Numbered from the stretch's first letter, positions 9,520 through 22,490 are shown. The stretch is DNA of 64,000 nt from Pararge aegeria (GCF_905163445.1 NC_053201.1:754001-818000); one strand, 5' to 3'. Notes: generated by a model from the sequence alone, not told the origin. A program made the numbers and translations.

Positions 9520-9645
9520 GTTGCCTGGAAGAGATCGCTATTTAGCGATAAGGCCGCCAAATTGTACGTTCTACCTTATTGCGCTGTTGTATTTATATCT
9601 GTAAATTTTCTCAGTGGTGTACAATAAAAGTGTATTCATTCATTC
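9520..9645 (+). repeat. LINE 3'-end repeat (family G)
   Basis: GTTGCCTGGAAGAGATCGCT, GCGATAAGGCCGCC, then TGGTGTACAATAAAAGTG. It ends in TTCATTCATTCA, a likely target-primed tail. Confidence 0.65.
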
Positions 9646-11154
9646 AAGGAAACATGTTTATCGTGGTGGAAAAACTTTGTAGCTCTTGAGCATAACAGAT
9701 GTTATGCGAGACTTGTCTCTTCCCTGAGGCTGCCTTAACATAAGTTATTATAAAGCAGGTGTAGTGTATAGGTTTACTAGTATTTTACAGCAGGTAAGAT
9801 ATTAAATGCAAGTTATAAAAGGATAATAATCCTCTTTACTTACAAGTTTATGATAGAGATATGTGGATTGTGGGTATTGCTGTGAAACTTTTGTTTGATT
9901 CGGGTATTATTGATTTTTATATCTCCATTATCTATTTAATCATTGTGTTAATATTTATGGTATGATGTTCCCATTTATTTAATTCATTTTAGTTTATTTT
10001 TTTATTTGACAGTCTGATATGCCAAAAAAATCACTTACTGTCAATTTAAACATAAAAATTTATTAATGAAATGTAATAAGTTTTGTTTTAATTTTAGCGA
10101 ACTCCAGTAACAGAAACTCCTACCCAGAACTCTTGAGTATGGACGCACGCATATTCCGTCCCGTCCTTAGGCAGGTGGAAACGTCAATTTTATCCCTACT
10201 GGTCGGCATAAAATATACCTACTTATGAATCTACTTAGAATCGTTGACTGTACTTTACCCTACCGAACCGCTAGCTAGTGCTCTATTTTGGAATGAGTAT
10301 CTTTTTTTTTTATCTTTATTATTTTGTTATTGACATAATTACGAAGTTTTAAAGTCCCCTTGCTTTAAAACTTTGTGATAATGTCGCTCCAGTAATTAAG
10401 TTTACACCTATAATAGAATTACATACAATATAAAAAAACATCGATTCAAAGCGAGTTTTGAATAAACTCTACTGACTGTTTAGTAACAACTTTATAGTGA
10501 GTAAAATGTTAGTATGGTATTTTTTTTTTGGATTACCAATATGTGCTAGTACAATTCTTTAATATTAGCTCTGGGATGTGGACAGACTTTTCAATTACTT
10601 TTGGCCAAGATCTCCAGATAGCTAAATTAATAGTTTCCTGACATTTCTATTTATGCCAACAGCATAGATTCTTTTAAGCTTACGCTACCTAATAAGTAGG
10701 TATTGTATCTATCATATCATATCAATAAATATAATATAATATAAAAGTCAATAAATTATTCGCGAATCGGTATCAGAAATAAAACACTCAATGTAATGTT
10801 TATTGCATTTTAATTCATATAAAAATACAATTGTCATTATTTAATATACATAATCGCGTTTGCCTGCGCAGGCATAGAAAAACATATAATATAAAAAACG
10901 GCGAAAATGCTACAATTATTTTTTTAAGTACTTTTCAATAGGCACAATATGTCAGTCGAGTTACAAACAGATTCAAAATCCAATGCCACTTAAAATCACA
11001 ACTTTATAAGCTTCCATTCGAGGTTCATACAATTCTTAACATTTCCATTTCCTATATCATAACTTAAAGGCGGAAATATACTTTTAACACGAGCCGTGTG
11101 CTCTAATCTAATCGCAGTATAGATTTATTGCGATCCATTAGAAGTTAGCACTTG

Positions 11155-11348
11155 TCTGTAAAGTCACCTGATGGTAAGTGATGATGCAGTATATGGTAGC
11201 TGGCTAACGTGTTAGGGGTATAGCAGTTTTTTAAGCCCATACCCCTAATCTGTTTCTACGATCCTACCGGAACGCTTATTAGCTACGCGATACGTCTTTG
11301 CCGGCATGGTGGCGACGGCTGAAGCCTCCCACCAGACAATACGCAGGC
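11155..11348 (-). repeat. SINE family C, minus orientation
   Basis: Read on the minus strand: TGGTGGGAGGCTTCAGCCG, the GACGTATCGC block, a TACCCCTAA pair, and the ATCACTTACCATCAGG end. Confidence 0.7.
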
Positions 11349-13734
11349 TGGCCATCCCTTATTTACTTTAGAAGCGTGGTGGGTCAAAGCTCAAATTAAA
11401 TTCCAGTTATGAAAAGGAAAGTCTTTAACCCAGCAGTGAAACTTTTCAGCATTTTGGTTTATCGGCTCGCGTAAAAATAGGTTTCCCCTTATAATATGAA
11501 ACCAGATTTTTCCGCCTCTTCCAAGTGAACCCTATATGAAATACAAGTTCTAGAAGCATATTTTCAATCAAGTTATTATGCCTAAGCTCTTTCAGCGAAA
11601 TAAATGACAGAAATAACAAAGTTGACCGGTTCGGGAGTACCAAATACCTTTTTAGTTAGAAAAAGACAGGAAAATTGATTTGCAAAGATTTAAAATATCC
11701 GTTTCAAAACCAAGCAATACTGACTCTGTCAAAAGTACGCCCAGTTCAAATACATGAAACGTTACATATTTAAAAAAGAAGATATTTTTTTTTTAAAGTA
11801 TCCCTTAAATAGAGAATTAAGTTATACGATGTTATAGTTTGGTGTTTTTTATTACGTTTATGATATTTCTTTAATAAATAATTAATAAACAATATTAAAT
11901 TCAATCATATTCTTACAATTTGCTACAATTTATTTCCCATAACCCAAGAAGGCAACTTGGTACGCCCGACAAAGTCCGCGAAAACTCCTATAAAGCCTAA
12001 ATAGAAAAATTCGTAAAACCTACTTTGTGACCGTATATCATACAAATCCAATAGTTTGGCTGCAAAACTGCCTTTGACACAAGCGAAACCGTGTGACGAA
12101 TACATGTTAATTATTTTATTAAAATAATAAAAATTACTCCTTCTTAAAATTGCGTAAATAAATATACAGAAGAAATACATTTGAGTAAATATAAATGTAA
12201 AATACCTTTTGCGAGGAATTAAATTACCAATTATACACAGACTGGATGTAAAAGAAAGACGAAAGATAGCAATAGGCTAATAAATAAAACAGCTCTTGAA
12301 GAAAGCGTTAACTCCCACCTAAGCTATGCGGCCCTAGTACCAGTGACGCATGCGCCATAGACAAGAGAATACTGAAGCTGCCCGAAGTAGGTATTTGAAG
12401 AAAAACCAAATTTAAAAAACTAATAGAACTGCCTTTTTGGAACAGTATACAATCATATTTACTAGATACTTTATTTTTACTGGTTTTTGGATACTGGTTT
12501 GAGGTCTCTGTGGGCAAGGCTTCAATCCTTATGTCATGTCGATTATCAGAATTCACAGAATACTGGCCAAATTTTATCAAAATTCGAACTTCGGACCATA
12601 ATATAATGCTTAATCATATTTAGAACGCTGTCCAACAATGCATCATCAATCCTAACATGCGAACAACCTCCATGTATATACATAACCTGCTCTTAGATGA
12701 ATATATTAATTAGTTTATACGCTGACTAAATGGAAACTGGCTTCACTTATACCAACGCGTTAGTTCGCGCTCCGTCTATCTTTCACCTCTAGTCTGTGTG
12801 TTTTGACTGGCTGAAGCGAACCACGCTAAGCCGGGGACCAGTTACAAATTACGCGAACGAGCACATTAATATGTGTACACACAACGAATTCTAAGTATAT
12901 TGAGCATGCCCAAGCATGACCACCCCGAGAAATCTTTCTTGGTGGCCATACTAGGAGGCCAGTTTGGTTTAGTAATTAGTACGCACCACGAAAGTTGAAA
13001 CTACCTTTTGTACGCAAGTGTACTCCGGACATCTATAAAGTGTAATCAAAGAAAAATAGACTTAGAAGTCCACGTTTGAAAGTCTTAAATCCAGTACTAC
13101 CGATTGTTATTTGACTATATTTCCACAAGGGGTTCTTGTTATAGATATGTTAAGATTAAATAGGCTTTAAATCAAGGCCTAATAAGTCTGTTTTACAATG
13201 ACATTATACTTTATCGGTGTTTAAAAAACGTGCCTCTTCGATGCAGTACAATTAAATCGCAGCTGTCATCTATGTTGCCGATGTTAATACCTACGGAGTC
13301 AGCGCCATCTTAGTTCAACATTCGTGGCGCGTGTATTTTCCAGATTTAATTTGACAGACGTAGCTGTACGTTAGCGTAAAAAAGAAGTACTCAACGGGGT
13401 GTCTTAATCTTTAAAATTAAACAAATTTCGAATACCATCATTAGCCAAGTTTTCGGTACATCCTACCTTTAAACCAGAGAATAAAATAATAAGACTATCT
13501 CGTCTTTAAAAAATATCATGACATTCTTCATAGTATAAACAACATTACAACTGCAAGATAAATGCAAATTTGCAGTTAAAATAACATTACTAATGAAATC
13601 TCACAAGAACATCCGAACGCAGTCAAAATAATATAGTGTTTTTTTTTTAACTTTCGGTAGGAGTTTGTGTTTTTATTACCAAAGCATCAAAGTCGCGATT
13701 ACCATTGAAATTCTACTCTCACTAACATTATGTG

Positions 13735-13860
13735 GAAAACGCTATGTAGCGATAAGGCCACCAAATTGTACTATTAACCGACTTCAAAAAAAGGAGGAAG
13801 GTTCTTAATTCGGTTGTATTTTTTCTGTGGTGTATTCATTTATTCATTCATTCATGTTAC
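13735..13860 (+). repeat. LINE 3'-end repeat (family G), diverged
   Basis: CGCTATGTAGCGATAAGGCC and GTGGTGTATTCATTTATTC mark the family; the centre contains an unrelated ACTTCAAAAAAAGGAGGAAG. Confidence 0.5.
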
Positions 13861-14060
13861 TACTATTACAAATGCGAAAATGTGTTAGTTTGTCCTTCTA
13901 CTTTAAGCAACCAATCTACTTGATTTTCGGCACCGAGTTAGTGGATATGACTGAGAGTAGAGTAACATAGGCTACTATGGCTGGCTGTTTGTATTTCTGG
14001 ATATTTTTATCCAGAAATACAAACTCTTATGGGATTTGTAAAAAACCGTAAGGGCCAGAT
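13860..14060 (+). repeat. Helitron-like repeat (family I) carrying a 17-bp hairpin
   Basis: ATTACAAATGCGAAAATGTG, AAGCAACCAATCTACTTG and GAGAGTAGAGTAACATAGG give the identity. At 13987-14003 and 14008-14024 the arms GTTTGTATTTCTGGATA and its exact complement surround a TTTT loop. The right arm is the normal repeat sequence; the left arm looks like an inverted copy of it. Confidence 0.65.
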
Positions 14061-14444
14061 AACAGCTGGTTGTATGTATTTTAAAAATCTTCCGTTTATT
14101 CTTGAAACACTTAAGAGTGCGTTAGAATGCAATGTGAGACGTCAATGTAATGTCTTTGTCACTTCGTACCCTGCAACAATTAATTTCAACCCTCCATACA
14201 ATAAATGCACGCCTGGATTTACCGAATCGTTTTCCAACATGTACAACAATATGACAAACTTAAGAGAGCTTCCCAGATTATATGTAGAGAACAATTAGTA
14301 ACATAGTGCAATGAATATAAGTACAACAATATGTCAATAATAATAATAACTATAAATGTAAACATATTAATGCACCGAGCATCAAAAAAACCTTACAAGA
14401 CGCCAACGGAAAATCTGGTCCCAAAGAATTAATGTACCAGCGCC

Positions 14445-14701
14445 TTACCAGAGACCCGAGGAGAATCCGCCTGGGGGCACGCGCACGCGTTTGGGGGCAT
14501 CAGGTTTGGAGGTTTCCGTAGGGGTTACGGCTTTGGGGCTTTCAGATTTCACCTCTGTAGGAGCAGATGGAGCTGATGGGGCAGTGGGAGCGGTAGGGGT
14601 TACTTGAGGGGTGGCCGGAGCAGGCTGGGGTTCACTGGCCTGCCCGTTTTGGGTCGGGGCGTCTGCGCCGTTAGTAGGCTTCGCCGGCTCGTCCCCTTGA
14701 C
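14445..14701 (-). CDS. Jupiter: Jupiter terminal coding exon
   Basis: Codes residues 57-141 and the TAA at 14447-14445. The run of PTAPTAPSAPSAPTE repeats a three-residue unit, so its length may vary between individuals. Confidence 0.9.
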
Positions 14702-15686
14702 CTGTAATTTGATACGAGGAAAACATTTAATACTCGTCATACTTAAGCATATTTCACACGCAGAAGTGTGATCATCCAACACGTCAAAAGCTTCTTTGGG
14801 AGTAATTGGATACGTGAAAAACATTTTATACTCTTCATACATAAGTGTATTTGACTAGCAGAAGTGGGATCATACACGTGAAAAGCTTTCTTGAAGTTAT
14901 TTGACATAGAAAACATTTAATACGTGTCCATCACTATCACATCAACGGGTCAATGTGAAAGGAGATCTGTGGCCTATAGTGGTGGTGGGTAATGGGTTGA
15001 TATGATCATTTATTTTGCTTGAATATGGTACATGCAATGTTTACATAGGTGTTAATTAAATTTTATAAGTATCACATATCCTGCCAAGATTGGCGTGCAA
15101 AAATTATTCGTTAATTATTATATAAATTTTCTACATTAAATAACAAGTCACATTTAAATAATTAATTAAAAGTAAAAACACAAAAAAAAGAAAATGAAAA
15201 TATCAGATTAATACTTAATAAATAAAATGAATTCATGAATGTCTATAATTATAATAATTTTCCATTTAGGTAGTCATTGATATGATAATAAAGTCAATCC
15301 AAAAGTTTGACTGATTAGAATCTAATAAAACTGATATGATGGTGAAGATGATAATAAATATTTAACGGGGGTGAACTTCTCCTTTTCCCTGTTGCCTTGC
15401 CGTGCTTTGGTAGGGGGACACGTTAATTTTATCCCATGTCAGGGGATATAATTTTCGTCCCCTGCCTATACTAGTATACAACTACCGTGTATGAAGGTCA
15501 TAATGGTTGCTTCATACCTTGTGCCATGTTGGCGAGGACCGAGGGCGCAGGACGCCTCCCGCCTGCCCTGGGGGGTTCGGGCTCTCCGCCGAAGATGTCG
15601 GTGTGGCCACCGCCTGGAGGGCGAAGCACCCGGCTGGACAGCCGCGACCCGTCACCGATGCCAACGTTGAAAGATGTGGAAGTCAT
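14445..15686 (-). CDS. Jupiter: Jupiter (microtubule-associated, Jupiter/HN1 family)
   Basis: Two coding exons, 15686-15518 and 14701-14445, join in phase (G|GT) to give 141 residues. The N-terminus has SSRVLRPPGGGHTDIFGG, the hallmark of the Jupiter/HN1 (JPT1) family, and the protein ends RVRVPPGGFSSGLW, closely like the C-terminus of Drosophila Jupiter. Between them lies a Pro/Ala/Thr/Ser-rich low-complexity linker (residues 60-125), shorter than in the fly protein. In Drosophila, Jupiter binds microtubules, which is the expected role here. The start is the first ATG after a good acceptor (TTTTGTTTCCAG at 15708-15719), so a noncoding 5' exon lies upstream. Donor CAAG|GTATGA and acceptor ATTACAG|GT are sound. 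Middle exons present in other species could be missing from my model. Confidence 0.92.
14705..14929. repeat. degenerate 98-bp tandem repeat, about 2.3 copies
   Basis: Units start at 14705, 14803 and about 14898; each carries AAAACATTTAATAC or a close variant, then AGAAGTG and GATCAT, then AAAAGCTT. The array is the intron end directly before the Jupiter terminal exon, and unit 1 includes the branch-point and acceptor region. Copies 2 and 3 have lost the acceptor AG. Confidence 0.75.
15365..15475 (+). repeat. unclassified dispersed repeat
   Basis: GCCGTGCTTTGGTAGGG, CATGTCAGGGGATATA and CCTGCCTATACTAG match 26390-26490 in the same order. It lies in the Jupiter intron. Confidence 0.5.
15518..15686 (-). 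CDS. Jupiter: Jupiter coding exon 1
   Basis: Codes residues 1-56 (MTSTSFNVGIGDGSRL start) and one base of a Gly codon. It is much more GC-rich than its surroundings. The short 5' UTR part 15687-15707 belongs to the same exon. Confidence 0.92.
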
Positions 15687-16084
15687 TCTCAAGTTTAATT
15701 TTCAAATCTGGAAACAAAATGAATATAATATTAATCCTTACACACTCTATAATATAAATAGAGCAAAGGTGTGTTTTTAGTTTGTCCCAAAACATCCCGG
15801 TGGGAAGAGGCTGTTAGTCCAGCAGTGAACTGTTACAATCTAAGGCAAATGATTGCAAAAAACAGAACGGTCGTGTATTAACACGTTTTTACTAAAACGC
15901 TGTTTTAAATCTCTAAGCAAACAACACGTTAACATATCGCTGCGTGAAAGTTGTTGTTTGTGGGTGCGGCTTCACTACAAAGGTACGCGACCTTACCTAG
16001 TGTAATTTGCCTAATAGGTACGTTGTGTGGAAGAATCCGAAAAGTATGAGGCCATAATCGAAGGCCAAATATCTTTTTTTTTAA

Positions 16085-16525
16085 TTCCACTAAAATTTAG
16101 CTGTTAACTACAATGGCAAGCTAAGTGATGATGCAGTTTAAGTATTACTTATAAACTAGGTCTAATTTAAATAAATTAATTTTGATTTTATTGAATTTTA
16201 AACATGGTAACGGGCTAACCTATTAGGGGTAAGGCGAATATATCAAACATATCTTTATATATATATTTCTTGTGTGCGTGTGTATGTCACTGAACTCCTC
16301 CTAGATGGCTGGACCGTTTTGAATGAATTTTTCGGTATGGGTTTGGGTGGCACCCTGGATGGTTTAGATTCACAAATCAGCCCGACAGATGGCGCTGGGA
16401 TCCGCTAGTACCATTATAAAGCGACACGACCGACATCGTACCGGAACGCTGAAACGCTAAGCGGCACGTCTTTGTCGGTAGTAACTAGCCACGGCCGAAG
16501 CATCCCACCAGACCAAAGACCCGTT
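16085..16525 (-). repeat. SINE family C (minus) split by a Helitron-like insertion
   Basis: SINE pieces at 16085-16240 (AAGTGATGATGCAGTTTAAG, GGTAACGGGCTAACC) and 16430-16525 (TACCGGAACGCTGAAACGCT, ACGGCCGAAGCATCCCACC) flank 16250-16425, which has TGGCTGGACCGTTTTGAATG and GACAGATGGCGCTGGGATCC. The insert is therefore younger. Confidence 0.6.
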
Positions 16526-16794
16526 TAACCCGCGCTGCGTGTAAAAAGTAAAAACCCACAAGCATACTTAGGAATTCACTACAAAGGTACACTCTTAACT
16601 AGTGTAATTTGACTAACAACGTACCTAACGTTGTTTCCAAACCACAAACTACTCGACCCTTCCGCAGGTATACATGCTGCCAACAGACGGGCCATATTGA
16701 TCCTGCCAATTAGCTAGCCGGGAGGGTTTGGCATGGGGTGACAATAAAAGCATCGCAAAAGGGAAAGTCCGACAAGTATTTTTCACCAAAGTAG

Positions 16795-17040
16795 TTACAA
16801 AGATATAAACATAACAAATAAATATACTACGAAAATACACGCATCGCAATCTAGCCCCAAAGTATAATGAATTTTTTTTTTTTATGAATTATAAACAATA
16901 ATGTGTACTTATAATATAAACATTCATGTTCGTAACACAAACATTTTCCAGTTACGGAAATTTAACCCACGGCCTTGGATTCAGAAAGCTGGGTCACCGC
17001 CCACTGCGCCAATCGGCCGTCGAAATACAACAAGAAGGCA
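16795..17040 (-). repeat. tRNA-derived SINE (family B), minus orientation
   Basis: On the minus strand a tRNA-like head (CGGCCGATTGGCGCAGTGGG, B-box region CCGTGGGTTAAA) leads into AAAATGTTTGTGTTACGAAC and an ATTTATTTGTT tail. Confidence 0.75.
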
Positions 17041-17079
17041 CAATTTGGTATAACTTTAAAAATGGCTTTTTTAATTCGT

Positions 17080-17440
17080 TTACAAGTTAGCCCTTGACTG
17101 CAATCTGACCTGCTGGTAAATGATTATGCAGTCTAAAATGGTAACGGGATAACTATTAGGATTATGGAAATTATTCAAAAATTCTTACTTATGAAGCGTT
17201 CATACATATATATAGGTATGTTTACATTATTGTAAGGGGCTGGTGATAACTACGTTCGCCAGCTTAAACCTAAAGCTAAAAGGATTCCAAACGCGCCCTG
17301 GTCTAAGAAGAGCTCACAACAAACTTAGCCAGGTATTTTTTTTGTTATCACCATCTCACAATAAATTAATATTAAGCTATGAAGTTAGAGCTATTCATAT
17401 CCAAGAATTTTTACCGTTAAAGTAGTCCTTAACATTATAA
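17080..17440 (-). repeat. SINE C fragment followed by repeat E, minus orientation
   Basis: 17080-17160 is the family C end (TTAGCCCTTGACTGCAATC). 17190-17440 is a family E copy including its upstream half (TTTGTTATCACCATCTCAC on the plus strand). Confidence 0.65.
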
Positions 17441-17639
17441 AAGGATTTTTCTGTAAAGTTACGGTTCAAATAAACTTCGAAGTTATTGAGAGACATCTGA
17501 CAGATTTCATTCGATAATTTATTATAATATAATATACAATTTCCCTTGAATGACTTAGCAATTATATGTAGCCTAGTAAACTGCACAACGAGTTCATGTT
17601 GGTTTTTGTATCTAATATTCTCCATACCAACCCATAACC

Positions 17640-17740
17640 GCAATCGGTTCCTATCGTATCCTTAGCGGCACATCTTGTGTCGGTTGGGTGGTAACTAGAT
17701 ACGGCCGAAGCCTCCTACCAGACCACTCACCTCACCTCAC
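17640..17740 (-). repeat. SINE family C fragment
   Basis: AGCGGCACATCTTGTGTCGG and GATACGGCCGAAGCCTCC, with ACCAGACC, give the inverted body of the SINE. Confidence 0.6.
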
Positions 17741-20150
17741 TTAAAACCACAGCGCTCACCGCTTCGCCAGGGAGGTCGTTGAAAAAGGAGGTGGCTAGAC
17801 GAAACATTGTGACGCTCGGAATGTGTCTAGACATTTTGATTGTAAAAATGTATCATGCATAAGGCATACCCAAGACAATAGGATGGCGGTCAACCGTAAA
17901 CAACTCATCAATCCACTTCAAAGAACACAAAATGACTAGAAAAAAATCTTTTTAATCAAAGTAAATTTGGATTAAATTAGGAAACAGGAAGTATTTATAT
18001 GTACGAATTATTTATAAGGTAGATACTAGATGTTATCCACGCTAACTTCCGTTTTTAAAAGGCTTCGCTGCGAAGCTGTACAAAGGTTATCTATTTTGAA
18101 GCCTACGGAAACGTTAAACAAAGTCAAAGTCAAAAATATATTTTTATTCAAGTAGGCCCAATTCAATAGATTTTGATGCGTGTGCTAAAAAATATAGAGA
18201 ATGGAAGGAAGGGGTATTCAGATATTCACTTCAATACCCACAATGTTCAGGATGGCACTTAGATCTTTCATTAATTAACAGTATTATTGAAGCTAAATAC
18301 CTAGTTTCTTATATTAAAGTATTCATTTTATAAAAGACATCATTAAAGCCCACCAACCTGCTTTAGAGCAGTGTTGTGGGTCTGTACTCTATAAACCTGA
18401 CTTCCCAAGGAGTGAAATAAAACAACTAGACTGACTCTAATACTGTATATTAGGCTTCTCTATAATTCATATTACTTATTACCTTCAAATGACTCTACTA
18501 CCAGTTCGGAATGCTGTCTTCGGCAGAGAAGACCACTGGCAAGAAACTCTACCGTTGCTCTTTTATTCAATCAATTAAAACAAGACTTATAAACACAATT
18601 ACAACATTATCATATGTTATAACGCTAGGCCCTTTGATACAAGACATATAAGACAGGTCAAACATAACTACTATTATCACTTATAACATCAGGACTTTTG
18701 AAACAAATTGTTTGTATAGAGCAACGTATGCTACATAAGCTATCTGTATGAAATAATGCTAGGGCTCCATATATGATACCTGAATAACCCAAAGGATATA
18801 AGAGATATACTTATCTGATGCTACATCAGGTACAACCATAGTACCAACAACTTTTAACAACTTATCTCAACTCCATCACCAGTATATACGACTCTTGTTT
18901 TGCCACAACAATATTTCGTTAAGTATGTCGTTTCCATTATAAATCATCTATTCCCAATTTGTAACGTTCTATCCACAATACTTTACTTAATCTTCTATTC
19001 TCAATTCATTAATTTAAATCCGTCCTCACTTTTCTTTTGCCGCCAATCTAACTTGTCAAACTCGCGTCTCCCGCCATAGATCCTATACTTTTGTTTGACA
19101 GTTTACTAAAGTCCTTTATTCTATTTTCAATACATTATCAATGAGTATACAAACTATTATTTGTTGATATATTTAATATAATCATCGGGTTTATCATAGA
19201 TAAAGTGCTGTAATTCCCTATTTCCTAACACGTGCATTACAAGAGAATTCCAGAATAAATTTTATCTAATAACTAACTCAAGGATGCAAACTATACCTAC
19301 GTGTATGTTTAGGCATACATTGTGGCAAATAAAAGACTAACTTATGACATTCGTTACTTTAATAGTGTGGATTGCAATGGATTGGAGTGCAATGACATTT
19401 GAACTGGCTCCAAGTGAACATTACGAAAAGTAAGTCGACGCCTGACGGAAATACACTGCAATGTACACTAAACTAAGAATTGGTGATCCCAATGTCTTAG
19501 GCCGCTTAATGCCCTAGCCCGGGACGTCCTAATACCTTGGGCCGGAACACTACATGTTTTCAATTTTATCAATAGCATAGGTTACAAATAAACAGACACA
19601 CTTGCGAATTATAGCAATGGTTAATCTATTTTTTCAACTGTTTAGAAATTCAGAGTTGAAACCACTGAACAATCAATTATCATTATAAATTTGAAAACAG
19701 AATATAATAGAAGACGCCATTCAAATTATGACGTATCCGCAACAAAACTGCACGTTTGGTGACACTAGTCGCACCTATTCCTCGAATAGCATCGACAGGT
19801 GCAATGCACCGTGCACGCAGAGCCACAAAACGAAACATATGGATTTACAAAATGATACCAACATGGGTTTTTCGCACCGCGTTACATCAAACGCGGAAGG
19901 GTGACAACCCTTCATAATGTAACATCGAAGAGGCTTCAGACTAAATTACTTTTTCCAACAAACTACCTGTACACTTATTGGAAAGAGTAATTTATTTAGC
20001 AAACACCCCCTATTGCTTTGCTTTTTTTGTGTAAGTAACTCACGTTACATTTTTACCCGAGTACAGGGTATAATGTTGCTAGTTTGCAACAATGGTGACA
20101 CACCTCAAAATGTAGTATTGACAATGTGAGATAGTGTTAACAAAAAAAAC
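17741..20150. other. AT-rich unassigned sequence with small repeat pieces
   Basis: Family E-like tail at 18119-18200 (TTTTTATTCAAGTAGGCCC), a family F piece at 18490-18570 (GACTCTACTACCAGTTCGG, GGCAAGAAACTC). The remainder shows no convincing open frame, tRNA or splice-bounded exon. Confidence 0.4.
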
Positions 20151-20154
20151 AAAC

Positions 20155-20325
20155 ATCCGGCTAAGTTTGTTGTGGGCTTTTTAGACCAGGATGCGTTTGG
20201 AACCTTCGTAGCTTTGGTTTTAAGTTTACGAATATGGTTATCGCCATCATCTCACTACCGTGTTCTCTTGTAATGTACGCATCAAAAGTGCCACCTATGG
20301 GCCTACTTGTACACAGAACATTTTT
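20155..20325 (+). repeat. repeat family E
   Basis: CCGGCTAAGTTTGTTGTGGG to GGGCCTACTTGTACACAG. The last segment diverges from the usual AATAAAGATATTTTGAC ending. Confidence 0.7.
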
Positions 20326-21679
20326 GAATTATATTTTCGAAACGAAAAGATTAGCGCTCTATCATAGCATTTTCTCTCCCGCCATTATCTTACATATTCG
20401 AAAAATTCCCTCATTGTAGCTAAAACTAGATTTTTTCTGTTATTAGATTTACAATTAACCAAAACATTTTTTTTGTTATAAACTTTGTTGCAAATGCATG
20501 AGGTGTGTAAACAGTCTATGTATGTATAGATATTCCACTTTTCTTTCACGTTGGATTCCTCTTAGCGATCCAAGTATTCTTCAAATCGCTATTTGACGAC
20601 ACAATATATCTAATATCGCGGATATGACAGTTTTGATATAATAAAAAAATATTTTCTCCGTAATTGGGCTTCGGCTTTTGAACACACCTGTTCTACGTTT
20701 ATATTAACATCCCCTTGGCTGAAATCATCGATCAATACTACTACTACTAGATATTCATACGAAATCATACAAGTTAAGCTTCTTAGATGTCTTCGCATTA
20801 AGTTACGGGGACCTATGTGTATCGCCCGAGAGTACAAATAATATTAAACAAAATCATGTATACTAAACATGTGCTTTTTAAAGCGCGCCTAAGCTCCCGA
20901 AGTAGCGGCCATAAAAGATCAAGAGGAGATAAAAATAAAATCAAGTACGACCATCGTCTTACAATTAAGTTTCAAACTTTTAACTAGCAATCATTTTACA
21001 AGTGGTTTAATACAAGTTTTATTACACTTGTGATATACATAACTCTAATAATAACACAACTTATACAATATACAAATAGATTCACTCGGATCAATCCGGG
21101 TCTAAGTCCTTAAAAACTGACGAAAGTCTGTTAAATTGTTACTATAGTCTTTTGATTATTTTTCATGTGCCTTACAAGACAAAATGTCAAAACTACAACC
21201 TGACTATTCTCTTTTGAAAAAATAACTCTTACTCTTAACCCCCTTTGGTAATCCCCAGATTGATTCCCTAAATAAAAGTAGACATGTCCCTGCCTGTTTG
21301 GCTGTCGAGACTTAGTATATATTCATAGTAAAAAAGCAACATCAATAGCCCGTATCAAATCGCTGCTGGACTAAGGGCTATGGGAGGGATGAATACGGCG
21401 TCTATTTTGTCTCTGCCCAGAAGTATGCAGACCGCGCCTTTAGACATTCAGATCGACAGTAAAATCGTAAACGCCTGCGATATCATGAGAATCACCAACA
21501 AATCTATAAGTTTCATTGTCGAAATGCTGGAATGTTCGCTTATAATAGAGTTAAAAATGCAAACAATCATAAAATTAATTTTAGTTCATAGGTTAGTGTT
21601 TCTCGCAAGCTGTGATCGAACATCGCAACTAAGAGAATCAACTTTCCTCATTAGATGTTTGAACTTAGGAGTAAAAAAC

Positions 21680-21850
21680 CTTCATCATATCAACTCACTA
21701 CCGGCCCACTACAGGGGTCTCCTCCCAAAATGAGAAGGGGTTAAGGCTGTAGTCCACCACGCTGGACCAGTGCTGATTGATGCGTGCGTCGAGCTCGGCT
21801 CCCCGAAAGTAAAGTCGAACTCCTGCCCACTGAGGTAGCAGCGGTAGAAA
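21680..21850 (-). repeat. SINE family A, shortened internally
   Basis: CTACCGGCCCACTACAGG and GGACCAGTGCTGATTGATGC of family A run directly into CGAGCTCGGCTCCCCGAAAG and the inverted tRNA-like head, so the usual centre (as in 24895-25245) is deleted. Confidence 0.6.
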
Positions 21851-22301
21851 AGCTTAAAAAGATATTATCACAGCCACATAAAGATGTTCGTGTAGCTATC
21901 ATGTTTTATGGATAGGCGAGTAACATTATACAGGCCATAACTTATTGCTTATCGCATTTCGACCGGCACAGTGAAAGCCACGATGATAACGCGAGATAAC
22001 AATGAGAGAAAGAACGGAAGCACAGCACAGATACGTACGGATGGTCATAAATAATTAATTATTATAATATCAATTTAATTGCATGTTTGCATAGAAAGTA
22101 TATATGATAAATATAAAACAGTTTATAAAAATGTTTGTTTGTCCGTAATAACTTTTTCAGAGTAATTTCTGAAAGGACTGGACCTTTTTTGAAGGAACTT
22201 TCAAAGGTTGGCAGGGGATTAAACATGGCTAGTTTTTATTACGAAAACCTACCCCTAAACTGGTTAATAAGAGTTGAAGATAGGATTAGAGTTCTGTTTA
22301 A

Positions 22302-22490
22302 CAAAGTCAAATATTTCTTTATTCAAATAGATGCCACTTTTGATGCAACATGTAAAATATGACATAGAAGTGAGTTGTTAGCGATAACTAAATTCGTCAA
22401 CTTAAAACTAAAGCTACGAGGGTTCCAAGCTCGCCTAAGAACCACAACAAACTAAAACGATTTTTTTTTTGTTATCATCATCTAACATTG
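22302..22490 (-). repeat. repeat family E, minus orientation
   Basis: Begins at the 3' end (CAAAGTCAAATATTTCTTTA on the plus strand) and finishes with TTTTTTTTTTGTTATCATC. Confidence 0.65.

Larger units (their letters stand above)
9646..14444. other. AT-rich region without a supported gene; possible Jupiter 3' UTR
   Basis: Apart from a SINE at 11155-11345 and repeats from 13735 on, I see long AT-rich unique sequence with T-runs and only short, unconvincing open frames. A TTTATT followed by TGCATTTTAATT near 10797 could be a minus-strand poly(A) signal, and another TTTATT lies at 14095. Which, if either, ends the Jupiter transcript is unknown. Confidence 0.4.

Noticed and set aside
11923..12180. 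85-codon minus-strand open frame
   Set aside because: AT-driven composition (Phe, Tyr, Ile), no splice borders, no recognisable motif.
14029..14298. 89-codon plus-strand open frame
   Set aside because: Its first part is the tail of a Helitron-like repeat and the rest has no splice borders, no family resemblance and lies antisense to the probable Jupiter 3' UTR.
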